Below, piece by piece: positions 19,471 to 27,603 of a stretch of 64,000 nt of DNA. The notes below the pieces were generated by a model, which was given only the letters and a program-made list of their open reading frames with translations, did no database searches and had not been told where the DNA came from. The stretch covers positions 40,730 to 104,729 of IMG/VR virus record IMGVR_UViG_3300022227_000002; one strand, given 5' to 3'. The stretch is from a virus. The translations under genes were made by a program, and so were the position numbers. Numbering within the stretch: position 1 is the first letter of the stretch; each line of letters starts with the position of its first letter.

Positions 19471-20380
19471 AGTAGAACATTTATATGAAGATGTACGACA
19501 AAGTACTAAAATAGAATGGAACATAGGTAAAAGATGTAACTATGATTGCAGTTATTGTCCTGCAGAAATTCATGATAATTTTAGTGAACATACTGATATT
19601 GAAATACTTAAAAATACTGTAGATATTATTTCTAAAATGAATAAACCTAGAATAAGTTTTACAGGAGGTGAACCTTGTGTGCATCCAAAATTTACAGAAC
19701 TTTTAGAATATGCAAAACCAAAAGTTACATGGATAAATGTAACCACTAACGGTACCAGAACAGCCGAGTATTACCAAAATCTTTTGGACAATTATCTTAA
19801 CCATATTGTGTTTAGTTTACACTTCGAATATGACTGGAATAAAGTTGTAGAAACAATAATAAGGGCAGTTAACAGCTCAGTTAATAAGAATGCTCTTGTA
19901 CACGTAATGATGCTTCCAGGCTCGTTAAATGACGTGCAAGACGCTTGTAGACGCCTTTTAAATGGTAATATAAAGTATAGTTTGCGTCCAATTCGGTGGA
20001 CCAAAAAGCATGATGATTTTGAAGATATGAATCGGTATAGCGAAGAAGAAATAAAGTTTTTGAAAATCCAAAATCATAATCCACCACATAATACTTTGGT
20101 AGACAAATCCAAAACTTGTAATGTAAATGATATGTTAATTTTGAAAACTAATAAATTTAAAGGATGGCTTTGTAATGCAGGTTTAGAAAGTTTAATGATT
20201 AATTGGGATGGTGATGTACATAGAGCAACTTGTAGAGTAGGAGGAAGTATAGGTAACATTTATAATGGTACGTTTGAAATTCCAAAAGATCCTATTGTGT
20301 GTACAAGAGAATGGTGTACGTGTGCCGCGGATATAAATTTAACAAAAATAAAAAATGAAAATACACAAAATAACTTATAA
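19463..20380 (+). CDS. Radical SAM enzyme 4 (paralogue of 1 and 5)
   Basis: ATG at 19463 follows CCGGAG; the TTG at 19433 would lengthen the overlap with the upstream gene and has no site. CNYDCSYC is at residues 25-32, preceded by EWNIGKR. SFTGGEP is the GGEP motif. The C-terminus has KGWLCNAG, HRATCRVGGSIGN and VCTREWCTCAAD, an auxiliary-cluster pattern shared with enzymes 1 and 5. A base-composition change around 19780-20050 (fewer AT-biased codons) hints at a local recombination tract. Confidence 0.85.
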   Translation: MYRVEHLYEDVRQSTKIEWNIGKRCNYDCSYCPAEIHDNFSEHTDIEILKNTVDIISKMNKPRISFTGGEPCVHPKFTELLEYAKPKVTWINVTTNGTRTAEYYQNLLDNYLNHIVFSLHFEYDWNKVVETIIRAVNSSVNKNALVHVMMLPGSLNDVQDACRRLLNGNIKYSLRPIRWTKKHDDFEDMNRYSEEEIKFLKIQNHNPPHNTLVDKSKTCNVNDMLILKTNKFKGWLCNAGLESLMINWDGDVHRATCRVGGSIGNIYNGTFEIPKDPIVCTREWCTCAADINLTKIKNENTQNNL

Positions 20381-21335
20381 ATTTCCTGAATTAAACAATG
20401 TTTTACAAATTGAATGGACTTTAGGTAATACTTGCAATTATAATTGTTCATATTGTTTACCTATATTACATGATAATTCTTTTCCTTGGATTAATTTAGA
20501 AAAAAGTAAAAAATTTATAGACAAATTACATAATCATTATACTGATATGGGTATTACACATTTTATTTGGAAGTTTGGTGGAGGTGAACCTACTCTTTAT
20601 AAAGATTTTGCAAAACTATGTGAATATATTAATCAAAAAGAAAATAATTTAATAATACCTATGACAAATGGTAGTAGAAAAATGGATTGGTGGAAAGATA
20701 ATTATAAAAATTTTTTTGCAGTGCATTTTAGTATTCATCCAGAATTTACAAAACCAGAACATATTAGAGATGTATGTGACTTTTTAATAGAAAATAAAGT
20801 AGATAATATTTGTCATATAATGATGAAACCCGATGAATGGTCTAAATGTATGGATATAATAGATGTATTAAAAAATAGCAACAGAACTGAATGGGGGATT
20901 CAAGCTAAACCATTACATCAAGTTTGGGACACCGATACTGTAAGTGAAAGAGACTTATATCCTTATACAGAAGAACAAAAACAGATATTTAAAGGTACAA
21001 TTAGAGCTCAAGAAAGAGTTAATGAAAAAATAGATACTAGATTTAATAGAGATATGTATATGGTAGAAGATGATCAAACATATGACTTTGATCCATATTG
21101 GACAGTAGCAAATGATATTGTTGATTGGCGTGGTTATACTTGTAATGCTGGTATAAACAGAATTTATATTAATTATGACAAAAGAATGTATTTAGGAGCA
21201 GGTTGCAGAGTTTTATCTGAAGGTTTTACAGGTAAAAAATATGATGAAGATTTTAATTTTCCAACAACTAGTGTTATTTGTAATCAAGAAAGGTGTGTAT
21301 GTATAGCGGACATTCAGGTGCCAAAAACAAAATAG
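20355..21335 (+). CDS. Radical SAM enzyme 5 (paralogue of 1 and 4)
   Basis: 326 residues. EWTLGNTCNYNCSYC places the cluster Cys at residues 27, 31 and 34. KFGGGEPTLYKDF is the GGEP element. The C-terminus repeats the shared Cys order (RGYTCNAG, GAGCRVL, VICNQERCVCIAD). It overlaps the previous gene by 26 bases and the next by 37, so the three enzymes are closely coupled. Triplication with divergence suggests successive steps, or alternative substrates, in one pathway. Confidence 0.85.
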   Translation: MKIHKITYKFPELNNVLQIEWTLGNTCNYNCSYCLPILHDNSFPWINLEKSKKFIDKLHNHYTDMGITHFIWKFGGGEPTLYKDFAKLCEYINQKENNLIIPMTNGSRKMDWWKDNYKNFFAVHFSIHPEFTKPEHIRDVCDFLIENKVDNICHIMMKPDEWSKCMDIIDVLKNSNRTEWGIQAKPLHQVWDTDTVSERDLYPYTEEQKQIFKGTIRAQERVNEKIDTRFNRDMYMVEDDQTYDFDPYWTVANDIVDWRGYTCNAGINRIYINYDKRMYLGAGCRVLSEGFTGKKYDEDFNFPTTSVICNQERCVCIADIQVPKTK

Positions 21336-21994
21336 GTTTCTTCGGAGACAGTTTTATTGCTCACCCTCTTAAAGATAATTGGATGGGTCGAATGGCAGAT
21401 TCATTAGATGCAGAAATTGTAAATACAGGAATTAGTGGTTCAAGTTATTGGACTGCCGTTATGCATTTTACAAAAAACTTTCATAAATTTAAAGATTTAG
21501 ATTATTGTGTATTTGCTTGGACTGATCCTTTTAGAATATATCATTCAAAAGGAGATTTTAGTCCACCTAGTGCTTATCAAGGTTCTAGTAAAAGACATAA
21601 AGCCGCTCAAATGTTTTTTGAAGAATTAGTAGAATGGAATAAAGAAAGATTAAATTTTCAGGCTGTTGCTTATTGGTTAGACAATGAATACTTGTCTAAA
21701 ATGAAAGGTAAAATTTTACACTTATGGAGTTTTGGAGATACTAGAGTAGAACCTTGGAGTGACGCAGAACTAGATCAAATTAAGTATTTGCATACTTGGA
21801 AACACGGAATAGAAATAAGAAAACCTTTGTATTATATTAGTTGTAGAACAGATCCAAAAAGAGCTTGGTGCGAAGAAAATTTAAGATTTTTACAAAGTAT
21901 ATTTGCTTTTAGAGTTAATCATATGGGACCAGATGGTGACAATGAAGTTTTTAATCTTATAAAAGATGTGATAACTCGGGAAAAGTGGATTTAG
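21299..21994 (+). CDS. SGNH/GDSL-like hydrolase family protein
   Basis: ATG at 21299 follows AAAGG; a GTG at 21293 is the alternative. KIGFFGDSFIAHP is the block I GDS motif with the presumptive nucleophile Ser, and VNTGISGSSYW is a block II-like Gly segment. Family members are esterases or acyl (de)acetylases on glycans and lipids. A C-terminal His could complete the dyad (VNHMGPDGDNE). Its 3' end overlaps the convergent radical SAM 6 by 38 bases. Two further SGNH-like genes occur at 40381 and 40971. Confidence 0.6.
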   Translation: MYSGHSGAKNKIGFFGDSFIAHPLKDNWMGRMADSLDAEIVNTGISGSSYWTAVMHFTKNFHKFKDLDYCVFAWTDPFRIYHSKGDFSPPSAYQGSSKRHKAAQMFFEELVEWNKERLNFQAVAYWLDNEYLSKMKGKILHLWSFGDTRVEPWSDAELDQIKYLHTWKHGIEIRKPLYYISCRTDPKRAWCEENLRFLQSIFAFRVNHMGPDGDNEVFNLIKDVITREKWI

Positions 21995-23375
21995 CAGATA
22001 ATTTTCTTATACCATCTAGTTTAGTAACGTATTCTTTAAATCCTGGAAGTAGATGACTATTATCTTTTTCATCCATATGATCCATTACAGCCTCCCAACG
22101 TTTCCAGCCATAAGGATTGTGTTTCCAATATTCATCATCTTGTCTGTAGTTTTTCCATAACCATTCTTTAAATTCTGTATAACGTTCACGAACTTCTTGT
22201 TTATCCTCTTTAGGTAATATTTGAATACTTAAAAATGTAGGTATGTAAAGCAAGTGCATATTAACTAATCCACCTCCCATTTGTGTACCGCCGGGTACAG
22301 TTCCTAAATTAAGTTTTTTAAATTTAGATTCTACTTTCCATTTCATAAAGTCTGGCAAGTGTTTTACATTAAAAATTTGTATAGCAGTTGCTAAACTTGT
22401 TTGTATATTGTCGGGAGTGTTGTCTAACATACGAAGATTCTTTTCTACGGTATCCCAGTTAGTTGGAAAACGTATATATTCATCTCGTTCATGACAAGCG
22501 TCCATGCTAATTGCAAATTTAACTTTCTTAAACTTGCTCCATAACTCAATTAAATCTTCGTCTACTAATATACCATTTGAATTATATCTTAATAAGATTT
22601 TATCTTGATATCCTTGTCGTACAATTTCTTCAATAAATGTTTTATGTTCTCTAATCATTAAAGGTTCACCACCAGCAAAATAAACTTGTTTTAAATTAGG
22701 AATTTGTTTATTCATTTCTGCCCAAAATGTATCTTTTTCGTGCCACTTGTTATTAAATTCTTGTTTACCCCAAGACATTTGTTTTCTAACTGTAGGTATT
22801 GTTAGTTGAGGCATAAGTCGTTGCCAATCTGCAACCCATTTAGAACTGTCATGAGGAGAACACATAACACACTTAATATTACAAGTATGGCCTAATCTTA
22901 AATCTAAATATCTTAATGTTTCAGGTACAGTTCCATCTTCTTGTGTTTGTTTTATTAATTCAGGAATATCTACACCATCTTTGTGCCACGTACCCGTTTC
23001 CCAAATACGTTTACTAACTACTCCTACTTTTTCTTCATTGAAACATTTAGTACAACTAGCAGGTATTTTTCCAGCTAACATAGTTTTACGAACTGACTTC
23101 ATATATTCATTGTTCCAAGCACTCATTGGTGTATCTTTTCCAAAGTTTGCTGGTGTGCCATCTTCTTTTTTAACAAGACCTACTTTGTGATCTTTTCCTG
23201 CTCCACTGGCGTTTGCACTACAACATAAACGCATATCTCCATTAGGGCGTGTAGCAAAGTGAATCCAAGGCAATACACAAAAAGTACAAGAACCACTAAC
23301 TGATTCTATTTCTCTTTGCCATTTACCTAATTTAGAATCTTTAGGATTTAACCAATATTCATTACTTTCAGTCAC
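21957..23375 (-). CDS. Radical SAM enzyme 6 with N-terminal twitch/SPASM-like domain
   Basis: 472 residues, GTG start overlapping the upstream PP-loop gene by 8 bases. The N-terminal domain has CTFCVLPW, RLCCSANA and CTKCFNEE. The core has CNIKCVMC and FAGGEPLMI. This is the architecture of radical SAM 3 in a longer form. It is encoded on the minus strand with the QueC-like gene, facing the plus-strand genes. Substrate unknown; the co-directional PP-loop enzyme suggests either a nucleobase-type or an activated-carboxylate chemistry. Confidence 0.85.
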   Translation of the reverse strand: MTESNEYWLNPKDSKLGKWQREIESVSGSCTFCVLPWIHFATRPNGDMRLCCSANASGAGKDHKVGLVKKEDGTPANFGKDTPMSAWNNEYMKSVRKTMLAGKIPASCTKCFNEEKVGVVSKRIWETGTWHKDGVDIPELIKQTQEDGTVPETLRYLDLRLGHTCNIKCVMCSPHDSSKWVADWQRLMPQLTIPTVRKQMSWGKQEFNNKWHEKDTFWAEMNKQIPNLKQVYFAGGEPLMIREHKTFIEEIVRQGYQDKILLRYNSNGILVDEDLIELWSKFKKVKFAISMDACHERDEYIRFPTNWDTVEKNLRMLDNTPDNIQTSLATAIQIFNVKHLPDFMKWKVESKFKKLNLGTVPGGTQMGGGLVNMHLLYIPTFLSIQILPKEDKQEVRERYTEFKEWLWKNYRQDDEYWKHNPYGWKRWEAVMDHMDEKDNSHLLPGFKEYVTKLDGIRKLSAKSTFPELSHLL

Positions 23376-24186
23376 TGTTATCTATTCCCCATTGTCTTTC
23401 TTTACACCAAAAACATTTACCACATACTGGAATGTCTTTACCTGGAACATATGTTTTATAATCTAGGTTTCCAAATATTTCAGGATAAGTTTCCTTATCA
23501 CCTTCGCAACTTCTTGTAAGATTAAACAGATTCATGATGCCTAATCTCTTATATTGAGATACTATCCAATCTTTTTGTACGAAGGTGAAAGGATGACAAG
23601 CCACGCCATTCATGTGTGGCTTTATCAATCGATGTAGATTTTCAACAGTATCATTTGATAATGTACTGTCTCTGTCCGTTAATCGGCCATCGAATTTTAT
23701 TTCAGGATTTTTAGTAAGTCCACAAAACCATGCATCTAGATTATAATTATGACCTATATATTCTGCGTGTGATCTTAACTCTATTTGATTACCGCTTTTT
23801 AATTTGCCATATTCATCAATAATGTTTGGACCTTTAGAACCCCATTCTAAATCAGGTGCAATAAAATTTGTATGTTCTATAAACTTTATATCTTTAAATG
23901 TTTCTTTAAACCAAGCAAATACTTGTTTAAAAATATGTTGTTGCCAAGGACGTGTTTTCCATAATCTAACATTATAAATTATGTGTATTTTGGTATAATA
24001 ATTTTTACGTTTAATTAAATCGCATATAATATATGCCATTAAGGCACTATCACAGCCACCACTAAGACTTATTCCTATATTTTTCCAGTTTGGTGACAAT
24101 GGAAAATATACATCAGATATATCGTGGATTATATTTTGGTATTCACTATTCTCGTAGAGACTTTTTACTTTGTTATTCATAGGCAT
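23368..24186 (-). CDS. queC: PP-loop ATP pyrophosphatase, QueC-like
   Basis: SLSGGCDSALMAY near residue 42 is the PP-loop (SGGxDS) that binds ATP and releases pyrophosphate. The C-terminus, LTRSCEG followed by CGKCFWCKERQWG, matches the four-Cys zinc site of QueC, which converts carboxydeazaguanine to preQ0 (7-cyano-7-deazaguanine). FolE, QueD and QueE elsewhere in the window would supply its substrate. The start is uncertain (ATG at 24186 or 24180; neither has a good ribosome-binding site). It could instead be another PP-loop amidotransferase serving the island. Confidence 0.55.
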   Translation of the reverse strand: MPMNNKVKSLYENSEYQNIIHDISDVYFPLSPNWKNIGISLSGGCDSALMAYIICDLIKRKNYYTKIHIIYNVRLWKTRPWQQHIFKQVFAWFKETFKDIKFIEHTNFIAPDLEWGSKGPNIIDEYGKLKSGNQIELRSHAEYIGHNYNLDAWFCGLTKNPEIKFDGRLTDRDSTLSNDTVENLHRLIKPHMNGVACHPFTFVQKDWIVSQYKRLGIMNLFNLTRSCEGDKETYPEIFGNLDYKTYVPGKDIPVCGKCFWCKERQWGIDNSD

Positions 24187-24227
24187 CAAATAATACTTAT
24201 CGTAATTAATCCTCAGGTTAATTCTTT

Positions 24228-24926
24228 ATGGTAAATATTGGTATGCTTACAAAGATGCTTACAAAGACTGGTATAACACATTCCTCTAAAGAAATATATA
24301 ATTTGGTAAAACATTTTGGTCCTGGTAAAAACATTTTGAATAAACAAACAGGAGATTTCTTTTATGATGAGTGGGAGGTACTTCCAGAATACAAAGACAC
24401 TAGTTTAGAAGGGTTACTATCTAAAATAGGAAAAGTAGGACAAGCAAGAGTAAATGTATTGAAACCAGGTGAGTGTTTTTTTGCTCATGCTGATATAGAT
24501 GATCGCTTTCATTTAGCATTAGATTCAGAATATAGTTTTTTAACAGATATAATTGGGGCAAAACTTTATTGTGTTGGAGACGATAATGTATATGAAATGG
24601 ACGCAGGTAGATTACATTCTGCAAGTAATTATGGATATAAAAATAGATATCAATTAGTTATTAGAAAACTTTTAAATAGAATAGATTTACAAGAACCTGT
24701 AGTAGTAACTTGTATGGCTCTTCAACCTACACCATATAATTTAAGATATCTTTTTGATTGTAGTTTTTCTTGTTTATTAAACAAATTTAATAAGCTAGGA
24801 GTAATGACTAATTTTCAAAAAATTAGTGATACGTCTATTAAGTTTGACGTTGAATATGAATTTGTACAAGAAGTATTAAAATTAAAAGAAACTTGTGGCT
24901 TTGGAGTGCTTATAAATTATGATTAA
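24228..24926 (+). CDS. Asp/Asn beta-hydroxylase-like 2-oxoglutarate oxygenase
   Basis: 232 residues. FFAHADIDD gives an HxD at residues 87-89, RLHSASN gives the distal His at 130, and NRYQLVIRK supplies Arg140. That is the 2-His-1-carboxylate iron site plus a 2-oxoglutarate-binding Arg, in the spacing of the aspartyl/asparaginyl beta-hydroxylase family (PF05118). The enzyme would hydroxylate a side chain or small molecule using oxygen and 2-oxoglutarate. It is divergent from the QueC-like gene across a 41-base gap and coupled to the next gene by an 8-base overlap. Confidence 0.6.
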   Translation: MVNIGMLTKMLTKTGITHSSKEIYNLVKHFGPGKNILNKQTGDFFYDEWEVLPEYKDTSLEGLLSKIGKVGQARVNVLKPGECFFAHADIDDRFHLALDSEYSFLTDIIGAKLYCVGDDNVYEMDAGRLHSASNYGYKNRYQLVIRKLLNRIDLQEPVVVTCMALQPTPYNLRYLFDCSFSCLLNKFNKLGVMTNFQKISDTSIKFDVEYEFVQEVLKLKETCGFGVLINYD

Positions 24927-25530
24927 AATGAAAGACAAAGAGTGGGATCGTTTTTATAAACCAATAAATGCAGTTGCTAATGTTCTTTATGAACCTCTTA
25001 TAAGCAAAGATAAGAAAGTATTTTGTATGAATTGGAATCCTAGTACTTACTTTGAAAATAAATTTTTAAATAATGATTTAAGAGAATACTGGTTTTTACG
25101 TGAAATTAAATTTTTATTAAAATTAAGAGGCAAATCTTATATACCTGAAGTAATTGATATTGCATATGATGATAGACAAATATTTTTTAGATGGTATGAT
25201 AATAAACTATTATCTACAGGAAATTGGCGAGAGCAAATTACAGAAATTAAAACTGATTTAGAAAATGAAGGTATTTTTAAAATAAATCTTTATCCTCATA
25301 CTTGCTATGTTAATGATGATGGACAAATTCATATAATGGATGTGTATGGTTGTACAGATATAGATTCAAAATGGATTAATACAGAATATTTAAAACCTCT
25401 TATGATGGATAATCCACATAAAAGATTTACAGAATCAATAACTGGTAATGATTGTGATACACATAAGTTGTATGCAATTACTATTCAATCAAATTACGCT
25501 AAATGGCCAAGAGATTTTTTAAATGCTTAA
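24919..25530 (+). CDS. Kinase-fold-like protein A, 203 aa
   Basis: It resembles the gene at 27596. Shared landmarks are REIKFLLKLRG with YIPEVIDI, then GIFKINLYPHTCYV and GQIHIMDVYGC, in the order of a kinase N-lobe helix, catalytic loop and DFG-like strand. The catalytic Asp and DFG are not intact (MDVYGC), so it may be a small-molecule kinase of unusual type or an inactive scaffold. It is coupled to the oxygenase upstream. The function assignment is tentative. Confidence 0.4.
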   Translation: MIKMKDKEWDRFYKPINAVANVLYEPLISKDKKVFCMNWNPSTYFENKFLNNDLREYWFLREIKFLLKLRGKSYIPEVIDIAYDDRQIFFRWYDNKLLSTGNWREQITEIKTDLENEGIFKINLYPHTCYVNDDGQIHIMDVYGCTDIDSKWINTEYLKPLMMDNPHKRFTESITGNDCDTHKLYAITIQSNYAKWPRDFLNA

Positions 25531-25576
25531 ATTTGTTGGAAATTGTAAAGATGTAATAGATGCAAGAAGGATATAA
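25523..25576 (+). CDS. Possible 17-aa mini-ORF in a gene gap
   Basis: MLKFVGNCKDVIDARRI starts inside the stop region of the previous gene (ATGCTTAA) and its stop overlaps the next ATG (TAATG). The coupling at both ends is suggestive, but no ribosome-binding site is clear and the length is very small. It may be a gene relic. Confidence 0.2.
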   Translation: MLKFVGNCKDVIDARRI

Positions 25577-26259
25577 TGTTTATAGATTCAACAAAATATA
25601 GTTCCTGGGAAGAATTAAAAAACTTTCAAAAAAAAGTAATATTAGAATACCATAATGCTTTTACAACCGGTTCTAATTCTACAATTGGTTCTTGGGATAA
25701 GATAACTAGGGCTCCTATAAAAGAAGGAATTGGGAACACTGAAGCATTAAAAGAAGGATCAACAAGAAACCCTGCTCCTTATATAATACAAGAATATTTA
25801 GAAAAAGTAGGTGATGATGATACGCATAGTAAAGATTTATATTTTAACGGTGAATTTCAAAAAGGATATAATGAAAGTGATATTTTTAAAGAATGTATAG
25901 ACTATGCAGTAAAAAATCTTAAAGGATTATATAAAATTTCAATTGACGGGCTACCACCTGATGGAATAGCTTTACCACGTACTATACAGCATCAGTCAAA
26001 TCATTTTCAAAAAGGTCCTTGTTATTCTATGTTATTGAGTATTGATATTCCATCTGAAGACATTATTAAATGTGGAATTAAAGTAGGAATGTCTCGAAAA
26101 GAATTTAATCATGGACACATTTTAACAATTGATCCGACAATGACTTATGAAACATGGTATCAAGGATTAGGTCATACTTATATAGAAGGTGCCAATCCTA
26201 GTTCTTATAGAATTTTAGTAATCGTAGAAGTTTTAAAGAAGGAATTTAATTTAAATTAA
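25576..26259 (+). CDS. Uncharacterised island protein, 227 aa
   Basis: The ATG follows AAGGATATA, a clear ribosome-binding site. The N-terminus is an amphipathic region (WEELKNFQKKVILEYH). The C-terminal half (YSMLLSIDIPSEDIIKCG, HGHILTIDPTM, YIEGANPSSYRILVIVEV) is beta-rich and could be a cupin or 2-oxoglutarate-oxygenase-like barrel, but I cannot place an HxD/H pair with confidence. It ends 108 bases before a convergent dehydrogenase gene. Family not recognised. Confidence 0.55.
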   Translation: MFIDSTKYSSWEELKNFQKKVILEYHNAFTTGSNSTIGSWDKITRAPIKEGIGNTEALKEGSTRNPAPYIIQEYLEKVGDDDTHSKDLYFNGEFQKGYNESDIFKECIDYAVKNLKGLYKISIDGLPPDGIALPRTIQHQSNHFQKGPCYSMLLSIDIPSEDIIKCGIKVGMSRKEFNHGHILTIDPTMTYETWYQGLGHTYIEGANPSSYRILVIVEVLKKEFNLN

Positions 26260-26296
26260 GTTTCTTTTTGAATTCACCAGTAACTTCAACTTGCAT
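26246..26296 (-). CDS. Possible 16-aa mini-ORF with strong ribosome-binding site
   Basis: In the 107-bp convergent gap, AAAGGAG stands six bases before an ATG that opens MQVEVTGEFKKKLNLN and stops inside the neighbouring gene's 3' end. The unusually good ribosome-binding site suggests the intact 5' end of a gene truncated when the island was assembled, or a short peptide. Confidence 0.25.
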   Translation of the reverse strand: MQVEVTGEFKKKLNLN

Positions 26297-26366
26297 GATA
26301 GTCTCCTTTAGAGCGTTGCGTTGTTTGCTTCTGATTTACTATATTAATACGTGTACTAGTATTTAG

Positions 26367-26906
26367 TTAAGCAGATGATCCTGGATCTGGATAAGGCGCA
26401 ATTCTAAGAGTCATTAAGTATTCAGGTTGTTCTATACACCACATAACTACTTTTGCTATATAGTCTGGATCCATTTTGTGTCCAGAACCAAAAGAAGCTA
26501 CCCTAGGCGTATCTACAAACCCAGGTTTGATGTTTATTATTCTACAATTACCTTTGCTATTTTGTAATTGTTCACATGCATGATCTAACGCACATTTTTC
26601 GGTACTATAAGGCCAAATTGTGTTTTTAGTAACATCAGGACTTAAAGAACTAATTGATACTATTTGTTTTTTTTCTTCTTTCCATTTTTGCCATAAATGA
26701 TACAATACCCAAACTTGTGCGTATTTGTCATGTGCATTATTAATAAAGACATCACAGTCTAATGCTTTTTCTATAATAGTATGAGGATCATTAATATCGT
26801 AACCATTACTTCGAGAAAATCCTATCCATTCGTGATTATTGTTATCGCAATAATTAGCTAAAGATAAGCCTATACCACTAGTGTGTCCTGTTATTCCAAA
26901 TTTCAT
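26367..26906 (-). CDS. Short-chain dehydrogenase/reductase (SDR) 1
   Basis: 179 residues. ITGHTSGIGLS is the TGxxxGxG NAD(P)-binding motif, VFINNAH corresponds to the NNAG motif, and YSTEK is the catalytic YxxxK. It is shorter than a typical 250-residue SDR but has all active-site elements. Two more genes in the window (29434, 35229) share the same TGH start. Sugar or nucleotide-sugar reduction/epimerisation is plausible given the island, but the substrate is unknown. Confidence 0.7.
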   Translation of the reverse strand: MKFGITGHTSGIGLSLANYCDNNNHEWIGFSRSNGYDINDPHTIIEKALDCDVFINNAHDKYAQVWVLYHLWQKWKEEKKQIVSISSLSPDVTKNTIWPYSTEKCALDHACEQLQNSKGNCRIINIKPGFVDTPRVASFGSGHKMDPDYIAKVVMWCIEQPEYLMTLRIAPYPDPGSSA

Positions 26907-26967
26907 TTATATCTAAATGTTCGTCGAGAGTGATATATTGTTGACCACCAATTCCTTTAATCATGCC

Positions 26968-26987
26968 AATATTTAGTGTTAAATATT
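26968..26987. repeat. Small inverted repeat before the GNAT-like gene
   Basis: AATATTTA and TAAATATT form perfect 8-bp arms around a 4-base GTGT loop in the divergent gap between SDR 1 and the next plus-strand gene. It could be an operator or a weak hairpin; AT-rich sequence makes chance possible. Confidence 0.3.
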
Positions 26988-27003
26988 GATGCCGGAAAAA
27001 TTC

Positions 27004-27603
27004 ATGGATTATAAAATAATACCTTACGAAGAAAATTTAGATTTAGCTAACTTTTACCAAAATGCTAAACAAAAAGGATTCGCAAATAATAGTTCAAAAA
27101 AAATATTAATAGACTCTATTAGTAAAGAACGTGAATGGCAAGTTTGGTTTTTACAATATAAAAATAAAATTGTAGGGTCTACTGCCGCACATTCTTTTGA
27201 TGAAATGGGAGAAAACAGTTATAGAATACTAGCAAGAACTTGCGTGTTCACAGATGAATTGCCTATTAATAATGTAAGGACTAAAAAGCAAATTGTAGAA
27301 CATCAAAGTATTACACCTCAATTTTTTATGCCTGCTTGTATTGAATGGGTAGGACTTCAAGGTAAACCTTATGGGGGATATTCATTAGATAATAAAAAAC
27401 TTTATATAACAACAAATGAAAATGAAGAAGGGTCACAAAAATTAGTGCATAAAATATGGGCACCTATGTTAGCAAAATCTGGTTGCTTAGAATACATTAA
27501 AGATTTTAATTATAGAAATACTCCTCAGAGTGTTTGGCGTTTAAATCCTAGGATATTTTTATCTCAATTATATAAACAAAGATTATGGAGATATAATGAT
27601 TAA
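27004..27603 (+). CDS. GNAT-acyltransferase-like protein, 199 aa
   Basis: The start at 27004 is preferred because GGA lies seven bases upstream; ATG at 26989 is the alternative. REWQVWFLQYKNKIVGSTAAHSF resembles strands 2-4 of an acetyltransferase fold, and YSLDNKKLYITTNENEEGS could be the later half. The acetyl-CoA loop is not a textbook match, so the call is weak. It overlaps the kinase-like gene B by 8 bases. Confidence 0.35.
   Translation: MDYKIIPYEENLDLANFYQNAKQKGFANNSSKKILIDSISKEREWQVWFLQYKNKIVGSTAAHSFDEMGENSYRILARTCVFTDELPINNVRTKKQIVEHQSITPQFFMPACIEWVGLQGKPYGGYSLDNKKLYITTNENEEGSQKLVHKIWAPMLAKSGCLEYIKDFNYRNTPQSVWRLNPRIFLSQLYKQRLWRYND

Noticed and set aside
24190-24218. Sigma70 promoter in the divergent gap before the QueC-like gene
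   Set aside because: A TATTAT box exists, but nothing like TTGACA is found at 16-18 bp upstream, so it does not reach the standard of the other promoters.
26878-26964. 28-aa minus-strand ORF (MIKGIGGQQYITLDEHL) upstream of SDR 1
   Set aside because: No ribosome-binding site, overlaps the SDR start, and conservation cannot be judged here; noted as possible leader peptide only.
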